This document shows positions 56,108 to 64,000 of a stretch of 64,000 bases of DNA, in pieces. Source of the stretch: Clostridium sp. BJN0013 (lineage in GTDB: Bacteria; Bacillota; Clostridia; Clostridiales; Clostridiaceae); the NCBI RefSeq assembly GCF_040939125.1, contig NZ_CP162495.1:1054001-1118000 (forward strand), in the 5' to 3' direction. Position numbers and translations under genes: made by a program. The notes under the pieces were generated by a model, which saw nothing but the letters and a program-made list of their open reading frames with translations, ran no database searches and was not told the DNA's origin. Numbering within the stretch: position 1 is the first letter of the stretch; each line of letters starts with the position of its first letter.

Positions 56108-57280
56108 CTACATAGCAATTTTAAAAATATTAAATACATCTTCTACAGTTGCCTGTCTTGGATTTGTAAAAATAGCTATATCTTTTACTGCATTATTTGA
56201 AAGAAATCGTAAATCCTGTTCTTTTACCCCTATATCTTTTAAACTTATAGGAATACCTAGCTCTCTAGATAAAGTTTGAATTTTATTTTTAATCTTACAG
56301 AGAGCTTCATCTTGATTTGATGCATCTTCTCCCATAGTACTGCACAGCTTAAGAATTCTTTTATCAGGTATGGATGGAGAATTAAATTCAATCACGTAGG
56401 GTAAAAGCACTGTATTACAAACTCCATGAATTTGTTGATAAAAACCATCTATTTGATGAGTCATTGCATGAACAAGACCTAAACCTGCATTATTAAATGC
56501 GAGTCCTGCCATTATATTGGCATACATCATCTGTTCTCTGGCTTCTAAATCATTTCCATTATCACAAGCTCTTTTTATATAGGTAAATACTAGTTTTAGA
56601 GCACCTAGGGCTAAAGCATCTGTAGCAGGGAAGGCTTCGGTGGAAACGAATGATTCTATAGCATGGGTAGCTGCATCCATCCCTGAACTAACAGTTACAT
56701 CAGGAGGCATAGATGGCATAAAAATAGGATCATTTACAGATATTATAGGTGTCATTTTGGGATCACCTATATCTATCTTTAACTTTCTGCTTTCATCCGT
56801 TAAAATTACAAAATTTGATATTTCTGATGCAGAGCCAGAAGTGGTATTAATTGTTATAAGCGGTAAACAAGGTTTTGTCATTTTTTTATAGCCTTCATAA
56901 TCTGTTATTGATCCTCCGTTGGTTGCAATTATTGCTATACCTTTTGCACAATCATGACAAGTACCACCACCTATGGATATAATAAAATGGTAACCTCTCT
57001 TTAATGGATTTAAACCTTTTTTAAAATATGTTAGACCATCTTCTACAAATGAAATTGTAGAATTAGGATGTAATATACCATCAAATATGTCATAAGAAAT
57101 AAATAAACTTTTCAATATTTTTTCAATCATTTCAACGTAACCAAGACTTATTATGTTTTTATCTGTAACGATTAAAGCCTTACTTAATTTGTGGGGCATT
57201 AAATAGTTTGGTAAATTTTTTAGTGCACCAGTACCTATAAGATTGATTGATGGACATAAAAAATTATGAGTATTTTCCAA
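56108..57280 (-). CDS. Iron-containing alcohol dehydrogenase
   Basis: The 390-residue group III dehydrogenase has an N-terminal NAD(P)-binding domain (ISIGGGTCHDCAKGIA near residue 100) and a C-terminal helical domain. Metal ligands lie in SGMDAATHAIESF, GLVHAMTHQIDGFYQQIHGVCN. It interconverts alcohols and aldehydes, and in an ethanol-fermenting clostridium could oxidize ethanol to acetaldehyde. The start is TTG 57280 after GGGAGGGA. It is monocistronic, with a structured repeat upstream. Confidence 0.92.
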   Translation of the reverse strand: MENTHNFLCPSINLIGTGALKNLPNYLMPHKLSKALIVTDKNIISLGYVEMIEKILKSLFISYDIFDGILHPNSTISFVEDGLTYFKKGLNPLKRGYHFIISIGGGTCHDCAKGIAIIATNGGSITDYEGYKKMTKPCLPLITINTTSGSASEISNFVILTDESRKLKIDIGDPKMTPIISVNDPIFMPSMPPDVTVSSGMDAATHAIESFVSTEAFPATDALALGALKLVFTYIKRACDNGNDLEAREQMMYANIMAGLAFNNAGLGLVHAMTHQIDGFYQQIHGVCNTVLLPYVIEFNSPSIPDKRILKLCSTMGEDASNQDEALCKIKNKIQTLSRELGIPISLKDIGVKEQDLRFLSNNAVKDIAIFTNPRQATVEDVFNIFKIAM

Positions 57281-57357
57281 GATTTATCCCTCCCATACTC
57301 AAGTATATTTAAGCGGATAGACAATTATAGTTAAATATCTTAAAATATAAGATGAAT

Positions 57358-57554
57358 TCTATCCTAAGGTTGAAATTGGTTAATACTCCAGTTTCTTGAA
57401 AGTGGGGATAAGCATTGCTTACGTCCCTGGATAAGTTCTTTCCCTAAAGGATAACGTATTCTAAGTGCTAAAGGCACTAAGAATACTGTTAATAAGGTTC
57501 ATATGGAGAAAAGTGTTTTTATGAATAAGATCCACCTGAACCTCTAAATCACTT
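57358..57554 (-). repeat. ~200-bp structured intergenic repeat, copy 7 (reverse)
   Basis: This full-length reverse copy is somewhat more diverged (TCTATCCTAAGGTTG at one end, CTAAATCACTT at the other). It lies between the alcohol dehydrogenase and topB genes. Apart from it, 57281-57750 shows no gene. Confidence 0.88.
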
Positions 57555-57750
57555 GGTAAATTAAATATGTATGTAGTATTTACTATAGCTAATATAATTA
57601 TTCCCGGAGGATGACGTAAATAAATATTTAAGTGTAAAGTGTATGTGGTATACTATGTTTAAAAAGTATTTTAATATATTTGTAGGGGGATATAATTATA
57701 AAATTGATATATCAATACTATAAATTCAATGGGAATGAAAGGAAATAAAT

Positions 57751-59946
57751 ATGAGTAAAATATTAGTATTGGCCGAAAAACCATCTGTAGGAAGAGATTT
57801 GGCAAAAGTACTTCATTGTAACAAAAAAAATGGAGGGTATATAGAAGGCGATAGATATGTTGTAACCTGGGCATTAGGTCACCTGGTAACTTTAGCAGAT
57901 CCTGAAGTTTATGATAAAAGATATAAGAGCTGGGTATTAGAAGATCTGCCAATGCTTCCTGATAAATTAAAACTTGTAGTTATAAAACAAAGTGGCAAGC
58001 AGTTTAATATAGTGAAATCTCAGATGAATAGAAAAGATATAGGAGAGATAATAATTGCTACAGATTCAGGGAGAGAAGGAGAGTTGGTAGCCAGGTGGAT
58101 AATAGAAAAGGCTAGAGTAAAAAAAACAATTAAAAGATTGTGGATATCTTCTCAAACAGATAAAGCCATAAAAGAGGGATTTGCAAATTTAAAAAATTCT
58201 TCAAAATATGATAATCTTTATAAAGCCGCTAGATGTAGAGCAGAAGCGGATTGGGTAGTGGGATTGAATATTACACGTGCCCTAACTTGCAAATATAATG
58301 CACAACTTACTGCAGGTAGAGTTCAATCGGCTACTCTAGCTATGATAGTTAATCGTGAAGAAGAAATAAAAAATTTTAGACCTAGAGATTATTTTGTGAT
58401 CAATGCAAAGACAAAGAAATTTACATTGATGTGGAAGGATAAAAATAATAACAGTAATATTTATGAAGAAGATAAGGTGAATAAAATTTTATTCCTTACT
58501 AAAGGAAAATCAGCCAATATAATTGATGTTAGAGAAAGCTATAAAAAACAGTATGCTCCTGCACTTTATGATTTGACAGAATTACAAAGAGATGCCAATA
58601 GAATTTTTGGATATTCCGCTAAGCATACACTTTCTATAATGCAGAGATTATATGAAAATTACAAAATTTTAACTTATCCTAGAACAGATTCCAGATATAT
58701 TTCCACAGATATAGTAGCCACATTACCAGAACGCTTAAAAGCAATTTCTGTGGGCAATTATAAAATGTATGCAAATGAGTTATTAAAAATTAAGATAAAT
58801 GGACATAAAGGATTTGTAGATAATAGCAAGGTAAGTGATCACCATGCTATAATTCCTACGGAAGAAGTAGTAAAATTGTCACTTTTAAGCAGTGAAGAAA
58901 AAAATATTTATGATTTGGTAGTAAAAAGATTTCTGGCTGTTATGTTACCTCCTTTTGAATATGTGCAAACTAGTATAATTGCTGACATTAATGGAGAAAA
59001 GTTTATAGCAAGAGGTAAAGTTATAAAGTCAAAGGGCTGGAAAAAAGTATATGATATTGGAAGCCAGGTAATGGAAGATGATGAAAGTGAAAACCAAATG
59101 TTACCTGAACTAAAAAAAGGGGATATTATAGACATAATATCAATTGAATCCAGTAAATTAAAAACTAAGCCACCAGCAAGATTTAATGAAGGAACTTTGT
59201 TGTCAGCTATGGAAAAACCACAGAAATATATATCTATAGACAAATTACATGCAAAAACTCTTGGTGAAACAGGAGGTATAGGAACGGTAGCTACAAGGGC
59301 AGATATTATAGAAAAACTTTTTAATATGTTCTATATAGAGAAAGATGGTAAAGATATAATTCCAACTTCAAAAGGAAAACAACTTATAGAATTAGTACCG
59401 AAAGATCTTAAATCTCCTCTTTTAACAGCACAATGGGAAATGGAGCTGGAACTTATTAGCAAAGGTAAAGAAGATCCTGAAGTCTTTATAAAGAAGATGA
59501 GGGAATATGCCGGAACATTAGTGGAAGATGTTAAGAAAAGCAGTAATAAATTTAAACATGATAATATTACAGGAAAAAAATGTCCTCTTTGTGGAAAGTA
59601 TATGCTCGAAGTTAAAAGTAAACAGGGAAGGATGTTAGTATGTCAGGATAGAGAATGTGGGCACAGAGAAAATTTAGCCAGATTAACCAATGTCAGATGT
59701 CCTGAGTGTCATAAAAAACTTGAACTTAAAGGAGAGGGAGAAGGACGAATCTATGTATGCTCACACTGCAGCTTTAGAGAAAAATTTTCTTCATTTAACA
59801 AAAGATTTAAAGAAAATGAAGGTAAGTTGAATAAAAAAGATGTGTCAAGATATATGAAAAAAATGAAGCAAGAGAACAAAACTAATATAAATTCATCATT
59901 AGCTGAAGCACTAGCTGATATAAAATTTAAATCAAATGATTCTTAG
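57751..59946 (+). CDS. topB: DNA topoisomerase III
   Basis: The 731-residue type IA topoisomerase has an N-terminal TOPRIM domain (VLAEKPSVGRDLAKVL; ATDSGREGELVAR) and the catalytic Tyr in LTYPRTDSRYIS near residue 310. The central cleavage domain (LTAGRVQSATLA) is followed by C-terminal zinc-binding Cys4 modules (CPLCGKYMLE, CPECHKKLELK...CSHC). It decatenates and relaxes negatively supercoiled DNA by single-strand passage. The final residues N-D-S and the TAG come from a fragment of the 200-bp repeat, so the C-terminus is not native. The ATG follows AAAGGAAAT. Confidence 0.94.
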   Translation: MSKILVLAEKPSVGRDLAKVLHCNKKNGGYIEGDRYVVTWALGHLVTLADPEVYDKRYKSWVLEDLPMLPDKLKLVVIKQSGKQFNIVKSQMNRKDIGEIIIATDSGREGELVARWIIEKARVKKTIKRLWISSQTDKAIKEGFANLKNSSKYDNLYKAARCRAEADWVVGLNITRALTCKYNAQLTAGRVQSATLAMIVNREEEIKNFRPRDYFVINAKTKKFTLMWKDKNNNSNIYEEDKVNKILFLTKGKSANIIDVRESYKKQYAPALYDLTELQRDANRIFGYSAKHTLSIMQRLYENYKILTYPRTDSRYISTDIVATLPERLKAISVGNYKMYANELLKIKINGHKGFVDNSKVSDHHAIIPTEEVVKLSLLSSEEKNIYDLVVKRFLAVMLPPFEYVQTSIIADINGEKFIARGKVIKSKGWKKVYDIGSQVMEDDESENQMLPELKKGDIIDIISIESSKLKTKPPARFNEGTLLSAMEKPQKYISIDKLHAKTLGETGGIGTVATRADIIEKLFNMFYIEKDGKDIIPTSKGKQLIELVPKDLKSPLLTAQWEMELELISKGKEDPEVFIKKMREYAGTLVEDVKKSSNKFKHDNITGKKCPLCGKYMLEVKSKQGRMLVCQDRECGHRENLARLTNVRCPECHKKLELKGEGEGRIYVCSHCSFREKFSSFNKRFKENEGKLNKKDVSRYMKKMKQENKTNINSSLAEALADIKFKSNDS

Positions 59947-59957
59947 GTTCAGGTTAA
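59936..59957 (+). repeat. Fragment of the ~200-bp repeat fused to the 3' end of topB
   Basis: AATGATTCTTAGGTTCAGGT matches the start of forward copies and supplies the topB stop codon TAG. Confidence 0.65.
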
Positions 59958-59995
59958 ATTTTTAAAAATTATAAGCAAGAGGTGAGGTGTTAACT

Positions 59996-61165
59996 ATGAA
60001 AAATTTTGTTTTTAAAAATGCTACAGAAATTATTTTTGGTAAGAATTCTGAAAGATTTGTAGGCAGTAAGGTTAAAGAATATGCAGATAAAGTATTGTTC
60101 TGCTATGGAGGGGGAAGTATAAAGAAATCTGGACTTTATGATAGAGTAGTTAAGTCATTAAAAGAAAATGGAATAGAGTTTATAGAACTTTCAGGCATTA
60201 AACCTAATCCCAGGTTACAACCTGTTAGAGAAGGAATAAAATTATGCAGGGAAAATGATATAAAATTTGTGTTATCTGTGGGAGGAGGAAGTACGGCAGA
60301 TACTGCAAAAGCCATTGCAGTAGGGGTACCTTATGATGGGGATGTATGGGATTTTTATTTAGGAAAAGCAAAGGTTAAAGAAGCTCTGACCATAGGAGTG
60401 ATAATAACACTTCCTGCTACAGGAACAGAATCCAGTAATAGTTCTGTTATTATGAAGGAAGAAGGATGGTTTAAAAAAGGAATCAATACAGAGTATATTA
60501 GACCAACCTTTTCAATTATGAATCCAGAACTTACTTTTACACTACCTGCCTATCAAACTGCTTGTGGTGCTGCTGATATTATGGCACACATAATGGAGAG
60601 ATATTTTACTAATGTAAAGAATGTAGATCTTACGGATAGACTTTGTGAAGCTGCAATGAAAACTATTATAAACAATATTGAAATAGTGCTTAAAGATCCT
60701 GAAAATTATGATGCCAGGGCAGAAATTATGTGGACCGGTACCATAGCCCATAATGATATATTGAGTACTGGAAGAATAGGAGATTGGGCTTCTCACAAAA
60801 TTGAACATGAATTAAGTGGACAAAATGATATTGCCCATGGAGCAGGGCTTGCCATTGTATTTCCAGCATGGATGGAATATGTGTATAAACATGATATTAA
60901 CAGATTTATTCAGTTTGCTGTAAGAGTATGGAATGTAGAATTATCTTACACTTCTTGTGAAGATATAGCATTAGAAGGTATAAGGAGGGTAAGGGAATTT
61001 TTTAAAAAACTTGGATTGCCTATAACATTAAAAGAAGGAAATATAGACGAGGGTAAAATTGAAGAAATGGCAGATAAATGTACAGATAATGGAAGGCAAA
61101 CAGTTGGACAGTTCGTAAAATTAAATAAGGAGGATATTATAAATATACTAAATTTAGCCAAATAG
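59996..61165 (+). CDS. Iron-containing alcohol dehydrogenase, butanol dehydrogenase type
   Basis: This 389-residue protein resembles NADH-dependent butanol dehydrogenases (BdhA/YqhD type). It begins NFVFKNATEIIFGKNS, the NAD(P) motif is LSVGGGSTADTAKAIA and metal ligands lie in CGAADIMAHIMERYF and HDI...AHGAGLAIVFPAW. It reduces aldehydes or oxidizes primary alcohols. ATG 59996 follows AGAGGTGAGGTG. It is divergent in subfamily from the dehydrogenase at 56108. A terminator follows at 61185, before the convergent two-component system. Confidence 0.92.
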   Translation: MKNFVFKNATEIIFGKNSERFVGSKVKEYADKVLFCYGGGSIKKSGLYDRVVKSLKENGIEFIELSGIKPNPRLQPVREGIKLCRENDIKFVLSVGGGSTADTAKAIAVGVPYDGDVWDFYLGKAKVKEALTIGVIITLPATGTESSNSSVIMKEEGWFKKGINTEYIRPTFSIMNPELTFTLPAYQTACGAADIMAHIMERYFTNVKNVDLTDRLCEAAMKTIINNIEIVLKDPENYDARAEIMWTGTIAHNDILSTGRIGDWASHKIEHELSGQNDIAHGAGLAIVFPAWMEYVYKHDINRFIQFAVRVWNVELSYTSCEDIALEGIRRVREFFKKLGLPITLKEGNIDEGKIEEMADKCTDNGRQTVGQFVKLNKEDIINILNLAK

Positions 61166-61184
61166 TATATAGTAAAAATATAAA

Positions 61185-61223
61185 AGCACAAAAACTAAAT
61201 ATAAATTTCTTTAGTTTTTGTGC
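61185..61223. terminator. Bidirectional terminator
   Basis: GCACAAAAACTAAA pairs perfectly with TTTAGTTTTTGTGC. It lies between the convergent dehydrogenase and response regulator genes. Confidence 0.85.
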
Positions 61224-61234
61224 CTCATAGTTAA

Positions 61235-61990
61235 TTATACTTTACTATAACTGCTTACCTTGAATTTATAAGGTGATAAATGTTCATTTTTAAAAAATAC
61301 TTTACTAAAATAAGCAGCATCTACATAGCCTACTTCTAAAGCTATTTGTGTTATGGATTTATCCGTATTGATTAATAACTTTTTTGCTTTTTCAAGTCTC
61401 AATTTTGTAATATACTGGGTAAATGTAATACCCATTTTTTGTTTGAAATATCTACTTAAATATTGTGGGTTCAAATGAACATAATTAGCTACTGAATTAA
61501 GATTTATCTTGCGGTTAAAATTACTATCTATATATTTTAAAATAATTTTTATAGTATCTTCATATATATTTTTAGAGTTTATGTCAGTCATTTTTAAGTT
61601 ATCATGTTTTTCTGTAGTTTCTATAGATTGTATAACCTTGTTTAGAGCAGTTTTTAAATCATTAGTTCTCACAGGTTTTACCATATAGTTAACCACGCCA
61701 TATTTTATGGCTTCCTGGGCATAATCAAATTTTTCATACGCCGTTAAAATAATGGTTTTTACATTGGGTAAAAATTGTATTATTTCCCTTTGAGCTTCCA
61801 GACCATTTTTCTCTGGCATCTTTATATCCATGAGAATTATATCTGGCTTGTAGATTTTTGCATTAAGTACCACCTCATGTCCATTTTTGCAATCTTTCTT
61901 TATATCAATATTATAAAAATCTCTTTGTAAGATTATTCTTAAAGCTTTTCTCTCTAAAGGTTCATCATCTGCTATAAGAAGTTTATACAT
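61235..61990 (-). CDS. AraC-type response regulator (YesN family)
   Basis: The 251-residue protein joins a receiver domain (phospho-acceptor Asp in IILMDIKMPEKNG; conserved Lys in MVKPVRT) to a C-terminal AraC double helix-turn-helix (NLNSVANYVHLNPQYLSRYF, ITQIALEVGYVDAAYFSKVF). The sensor kinase lies upstream on the same strand. The pair is divergent from the microcompartment operon and is the obvious candidate activator of that operon. AAGGAGG precedes the ATG. Confidence 0.93.
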   Translation of the reverse strand: MYKLLIADDEPLERKALRIILQRDFYNIDIKKDCKNGHEVVLNAKIYKPDIILMDIKMPEKNGLEAQREIIQFLPNVKTIILTAYEKFDYAQEAIKYGVVNYMVKPVRTNDLKTALNKVIQSIETTEKHDNLKMTDINSKNIYEDTIKIILKYIDSNFNRKINLNSVANYVHLNPQYLSRYFKQKMGITFTQYITKLRLEKAKKLLINTDKSITQIALEVGYVDAAYFSKVFFKNEHLSPYKFKVSSYSKV

Positions 61991-62060
61991 AGTTAATTTT
62001 CCTCCTTAACTAGTTAAAGTATGGTACGAATATTTGGAATTTACTATATTCTGCAATTAT

Positions 62061-63275
62061 CTAAGGTGCCATAATTCTAGGAAGACGTATGTCTACTTTT
62101 GTACCCGAGTTAGGTTTACTTTTTATTCTTAGACCATAGTTATTTCCAAAGTAATTACACAGTCTATCATTAGTATTTTTTATACCTATTCCAAATTGTT
62201 CTGGTATATTATCTGAATTATTAAGTAAATTTAATATGCTCGGATTAATTCCCTTGCCGTTATCAGATACTTCAATTATAATATCTTCTGAAGGGGTTAA
62301 ACTGCCTTTAATAGAAACTTCTCCCCCCTCTAGTTTCTCTTCTAAACCATGTATTAATGCATTTTCTACTATGGGTTGAATAGTCATAGAGGGAATTCTA
62401 CACTCAAGAATTTTTTCATCCATTTCAATATGATATTTAATTCTATCGCTGTATCTTAAAGCTTGAATATACAAATATCTTTCTATATATTCCATTTCAG
62501 TTTTTAGTTTAGGAAATTCTTCAGAATTTCGCAGACTATATCTTAAAAGATCGGAAAGAGTATATATCAGATCTTCTGTTTTAGGAGCATTTTCTATTAA
62601 TGCTATTCTAGCTATTGTATTTAAAGTGTTAAATAAAAAGTGAGGATTAGTTTGGGCTTGTATAGTTTTTAGTTTCATTTTTTTAGCTTGTTGTTCCAGC
62701 TTTATTTTTTCTTCACTTTCTTTTAATAGTTTCTTCTGAGTTATTTTATGCATTCCAATTTCGGCTATATAGCTTGCCAGAAAATTATAAAACTCCACGC
62801 AGTTATGAAGGTAATCGCTTTCAACTAGTTGAATGGAATCAGTTGCTTCTTCTAATTTTTTTATAGGTATTTTATAATCCTCAGATAATTTTTTTAAATT
62901 TATGGAATCCTTTGTCTGTTGATCCTTTATTAACACTTGTCCACCTAAAACTGCACCTAAATAATAGTCATCTACAATAATAGGGGTTGCCGAATCCATA
63001 AGACCAGTATGGCATGTATATACTTTAGGATTTTTATCTTTCATAGCTAAGAACCCAGCTTGAGAATGACATAATTTACAATTTTTATTCCCTTCTGGAA
63101 AAGAACCCATAAGAGAACAAAAAGGAGTAAAATTGGTTTCTTTACAGACAGGAATACCATTAGTATCTACTATAATTGTAGGAAATTTGACTAACTTTGT
63201 CAATTTATTCTGTATTTCCTGTATATTTTCTACATCAATAATATCTTTTAAATCAATGCTTTGTAATGAACTCAT
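62061..63275 (-). CDS. PocR-domain sensor histidine kinase (LytS/YesM type)
   Basis: This 404-residue soluble kinase has an N-terminal PocR ligand-binding domain (residues about 10-175) with a Cys cluster C48, C60, C63 (CSLMGSF, CKLCHSQAG) and CHTGL. A His kinase domain follows with phospho-His in QTNPHFLFNTLN, then a HATPase domain (VENALIHGLEE, DNGKGINPS, GIGIKNTNDRL). PocR domains sense small hydrocarbons or diols in propanediol and related regulons. Here ethanol, acetaldehyde or a redox state are possible signals. It pairs with the response regulator 70 bp downstream and is divergent from the microcompartment operon. Confidence 0.92.
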   Translation of the reverse strand: MSSLQSIDLKDIIDVENIQEIQNKLTKLVKFPTIIVDTNGIPVCKETNFTPFCSLMGSFPEGNKNCKLCHSQAGFLAMKDKNPKVYTCHTGLMDSATPIIVDDYYLGAVLGGQVLIKDQQTKDSINLKKLSEDYKIPIKKLEEATDSIQLVESDYLHNCVEFYNFLASYIAEIGMHKITQKKLLKESEEKIKLEQQAKKMKLKTIQAQTNPHFLFNTLNTIARIALIENAPKTEDLIYTLSDLLRYSLRNSEEFPKLKTEMEYIERYLYIQALRYSDRIKYHIEMDEKILECRIPSMTIQPIVENALIHGLEEKLEGGEVSIKGSLTPSEDIIIEVSDNGKGINPSILNLLNNSDNIPEQFGIGIKNTNDRLCNYFGNNYGLRIKSKPNSGTKVDIRLPRIMAP

Positions 63276-63526
63276 CTTATGCTTTTTCCCTCCTACATTT
63301 TTAGTGTTGTATATATTCCAAAATTTTAGTATAATTAATTTGTCATAAATTAATAATTTGGTTTGATATTTACTTTTTTATATCAAAAAAATACAATAAT
63401 TATATATATATATAATACAAAAGTCAGTCGAATTTGTCAAAAATTTTTTATGGATTTAGTAATAAAATTTAGACAAAATAAAAAATAAAACTAATAAAAA
63501 AATAAAAATTATGGAGGTACTATTTT
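63276..63526 (+). promoter_or_regulatory. Divergent control region of the microcompartment operon and its regulator
   Basis: This very AT-rich 251-bp region separates the kinase and shell-protein genes. It contains TTGTCA near 63435 as a possible -35 and an inverted pair TTTGATAT.../...ATATCAAA near 63370-63390 that could be an operator. No sigma-54 motif was seen. Confidence 0.4.
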
Positions 63527-63805
63527 ATGGGACAGGAAGCATTAGGAATGATCGAAACAAAAGGACTAGTGGGAGCTATTGAAGCTGCTGACTCAATGGT
63601 AAAGGCAGCAAATGTTGCACTTATCGGATATGAGAAGATAGGTTCAGGACTTGTAACCGTTATGGTAAGAGGAGACGTAGGAGCAGTAAAGGCTGCAACA
63701 GATGCAGGAGCTGCTTCAGCTAAAAGAGTAGGAGAAGTTATATCAGTACATGTTATTCCAAGACCTCATACAGATGTAGAAAAAATATTGCCTAACATTG
63801 GCTAA
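63527..63805 (+). CDS. Bacterial microcompartment shell protein (BMC-H, EutM/PduA type)
   Basis: This 92-residue single-BMC-domain protein forms the hexameric tiles of a microcompartment shell. [21 protein letters not shown] and [19 protein letters not shown] are nearly canonical, and [11 protein letters not shown] covers the pore-side strand. The length is typical for EutM/PduA. TGGAGGTAC precedes the ATG. It is the first gene of an operon whose next ORF carries an encapsulation-like helix, and it follows genes for alcohol dehydrogenases and a PocR sensor, consistent with an ethanol/acetaldehyde compartment. Confidence 0.96.
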   Translation: MGQEALGMIETKGLVGAIEAADSMVKAANVALIGYEKIGSGLVTVMVRGDVGAVKAATDAGAASAKRVGEVISVHVIPRPHTDVEKILPNIG

Positions 63806-63832
63806 TTAAAGCTTTAATGAGGGGAGTTATTT

Positions 63833-64000
63833 ATGGATAATGAGTTAATAGAAAAGGTTTTAGGTGAAGTTAGAAAAAGTTTAGATTTGAAAAATCTTGA
63901 CCAGGAAAAGTTAAATAAGGTCGTAGAATCAAGTGCTGAAAAGTTGGCAGATTCAAAAAAAGAAGAAGTTAAAAAAGAAGCTGAACCAGATGTAAAAGTA
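63833..64000 (+). CDS. Probable microcompartment cargo protein, N-terminal part only
   Basis: 56 codons are visible before the window ends. The first ~18 residues (MDNELIEKVLGEVRKSLD) form an amphipathic helix like the encapsulation peptides of microcompartment aldehyde dehydrogenases and alcohol dehydrogenases. A charged Lys/Glu-rich linker follows (VESSAEKLADSKKEEVKKEA). GAGGGGAG precedes the ATG, 27 bp after the shell gene. A CoA-acylating acetaldehyde dehydrogenase is the likeliest identity, but the catalytic domain is not in view. Confidence 0.6.
   Translation, partial: MDNELIEKVLGEVRKSLDLKNLDQEKLNKVVESSAEKLADSKKEEVKKEAEPDVKV

Overview
The window is very AT-rich Gram-positive DNA with strong AGGAGG-type ribosome binding sites, frequent TTG and GTG starts and many U-tailed hairpins. 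Two spore germination loci, several iron-type alcohol dehydrogenases, a nitrogenase-like cluster and the start of a bacterial microcompartment operon point to a strictly anaerobic, spore-forming Clostridium. The combination resembles the ethanol-fermenting C. kluyveri group. That assignment is an inference from gene content; no database was searched.

Layout. 1-4080: flavin/Fe-S enoate-reductase-type enzyme (cut by the window edge), a sugar-isomerase-like TIM barrel and a divergent LysR regulator. 4084-7861: two tandem DegT aminotransferases and a MerR-methyltransferase fusion. 8510-22843: housekeeping and accessory genes (GlnRS, polysaccharide deacetylase, asparagine synthetase, nitroreductase, DUF815 ATPase, GNAT, DUF2156, QueH, PatB/MalY, asparaginase, ABC exporter). 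22870-24810: a decaying patch with remnants of tyrS, a gerAA-type gene and a thioesterase around an intact gerAB-type gene. 24991-25980: phosphotriesterase-family hydrolase.

26174-39583 is the centre of the window. A consensus promoter and a SAM-I riboswitch precede a NifB-like protein, an SsuABC/TauABC-like transporter (its ATPase is a truncated chimera), a NifD/NifK-like pair, a NifH-like reductase and a second NifD/NifK-like pair. SAM-riboswitch control and the sulfonate-type transporter suggest sulfur salvage, as in the methylthio-alkane reductases, rather than N2 fixation. The last K gene is interrupted near its 3' end by a ~2.09 kb IStron: a group I intron fused to a TnpB element that also carries a small ribbon-helix-helix gene on the opposite strand. 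The displaced 3' coding end lies at 39532-39583. A P1 helix with the diagnostic U.G pair can be drawn, and splicing there would restore a full-length K protein.

39795-51058: an rRNA-methylase-like gene, an OmpR-type two-component system and a surface/export locus. That locus holds a CWB2 wall protein, a SafE-like membrane protein with a cupredoxin-like domain, a GldA/GldFG-type ABC system, a frameshifted DUF4340 gene and a lipoprotein. Three of its proteins share an undescribed Cys-rich C-terminal module. 51146-55880: a Clp-fold SDH proteinase, an Hsp20-like protein and a gerAA-gerAB pair. 56108-61165: topoisomerase III between two iron-type alcohol dehydrogenases. 61235-64000: a PocR-domain two-component system divergent from a microcompartment operon (shell protein, then an ORF with an encapsulation-peptide-like N-terminus).

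A ~200-bp structured intergenic repeat occurs in six essentially full copies, one internally deleted copy and three fragments. It always sits at gene ends or between genes and sometimes supplies the stop codon of the adjacent gene.
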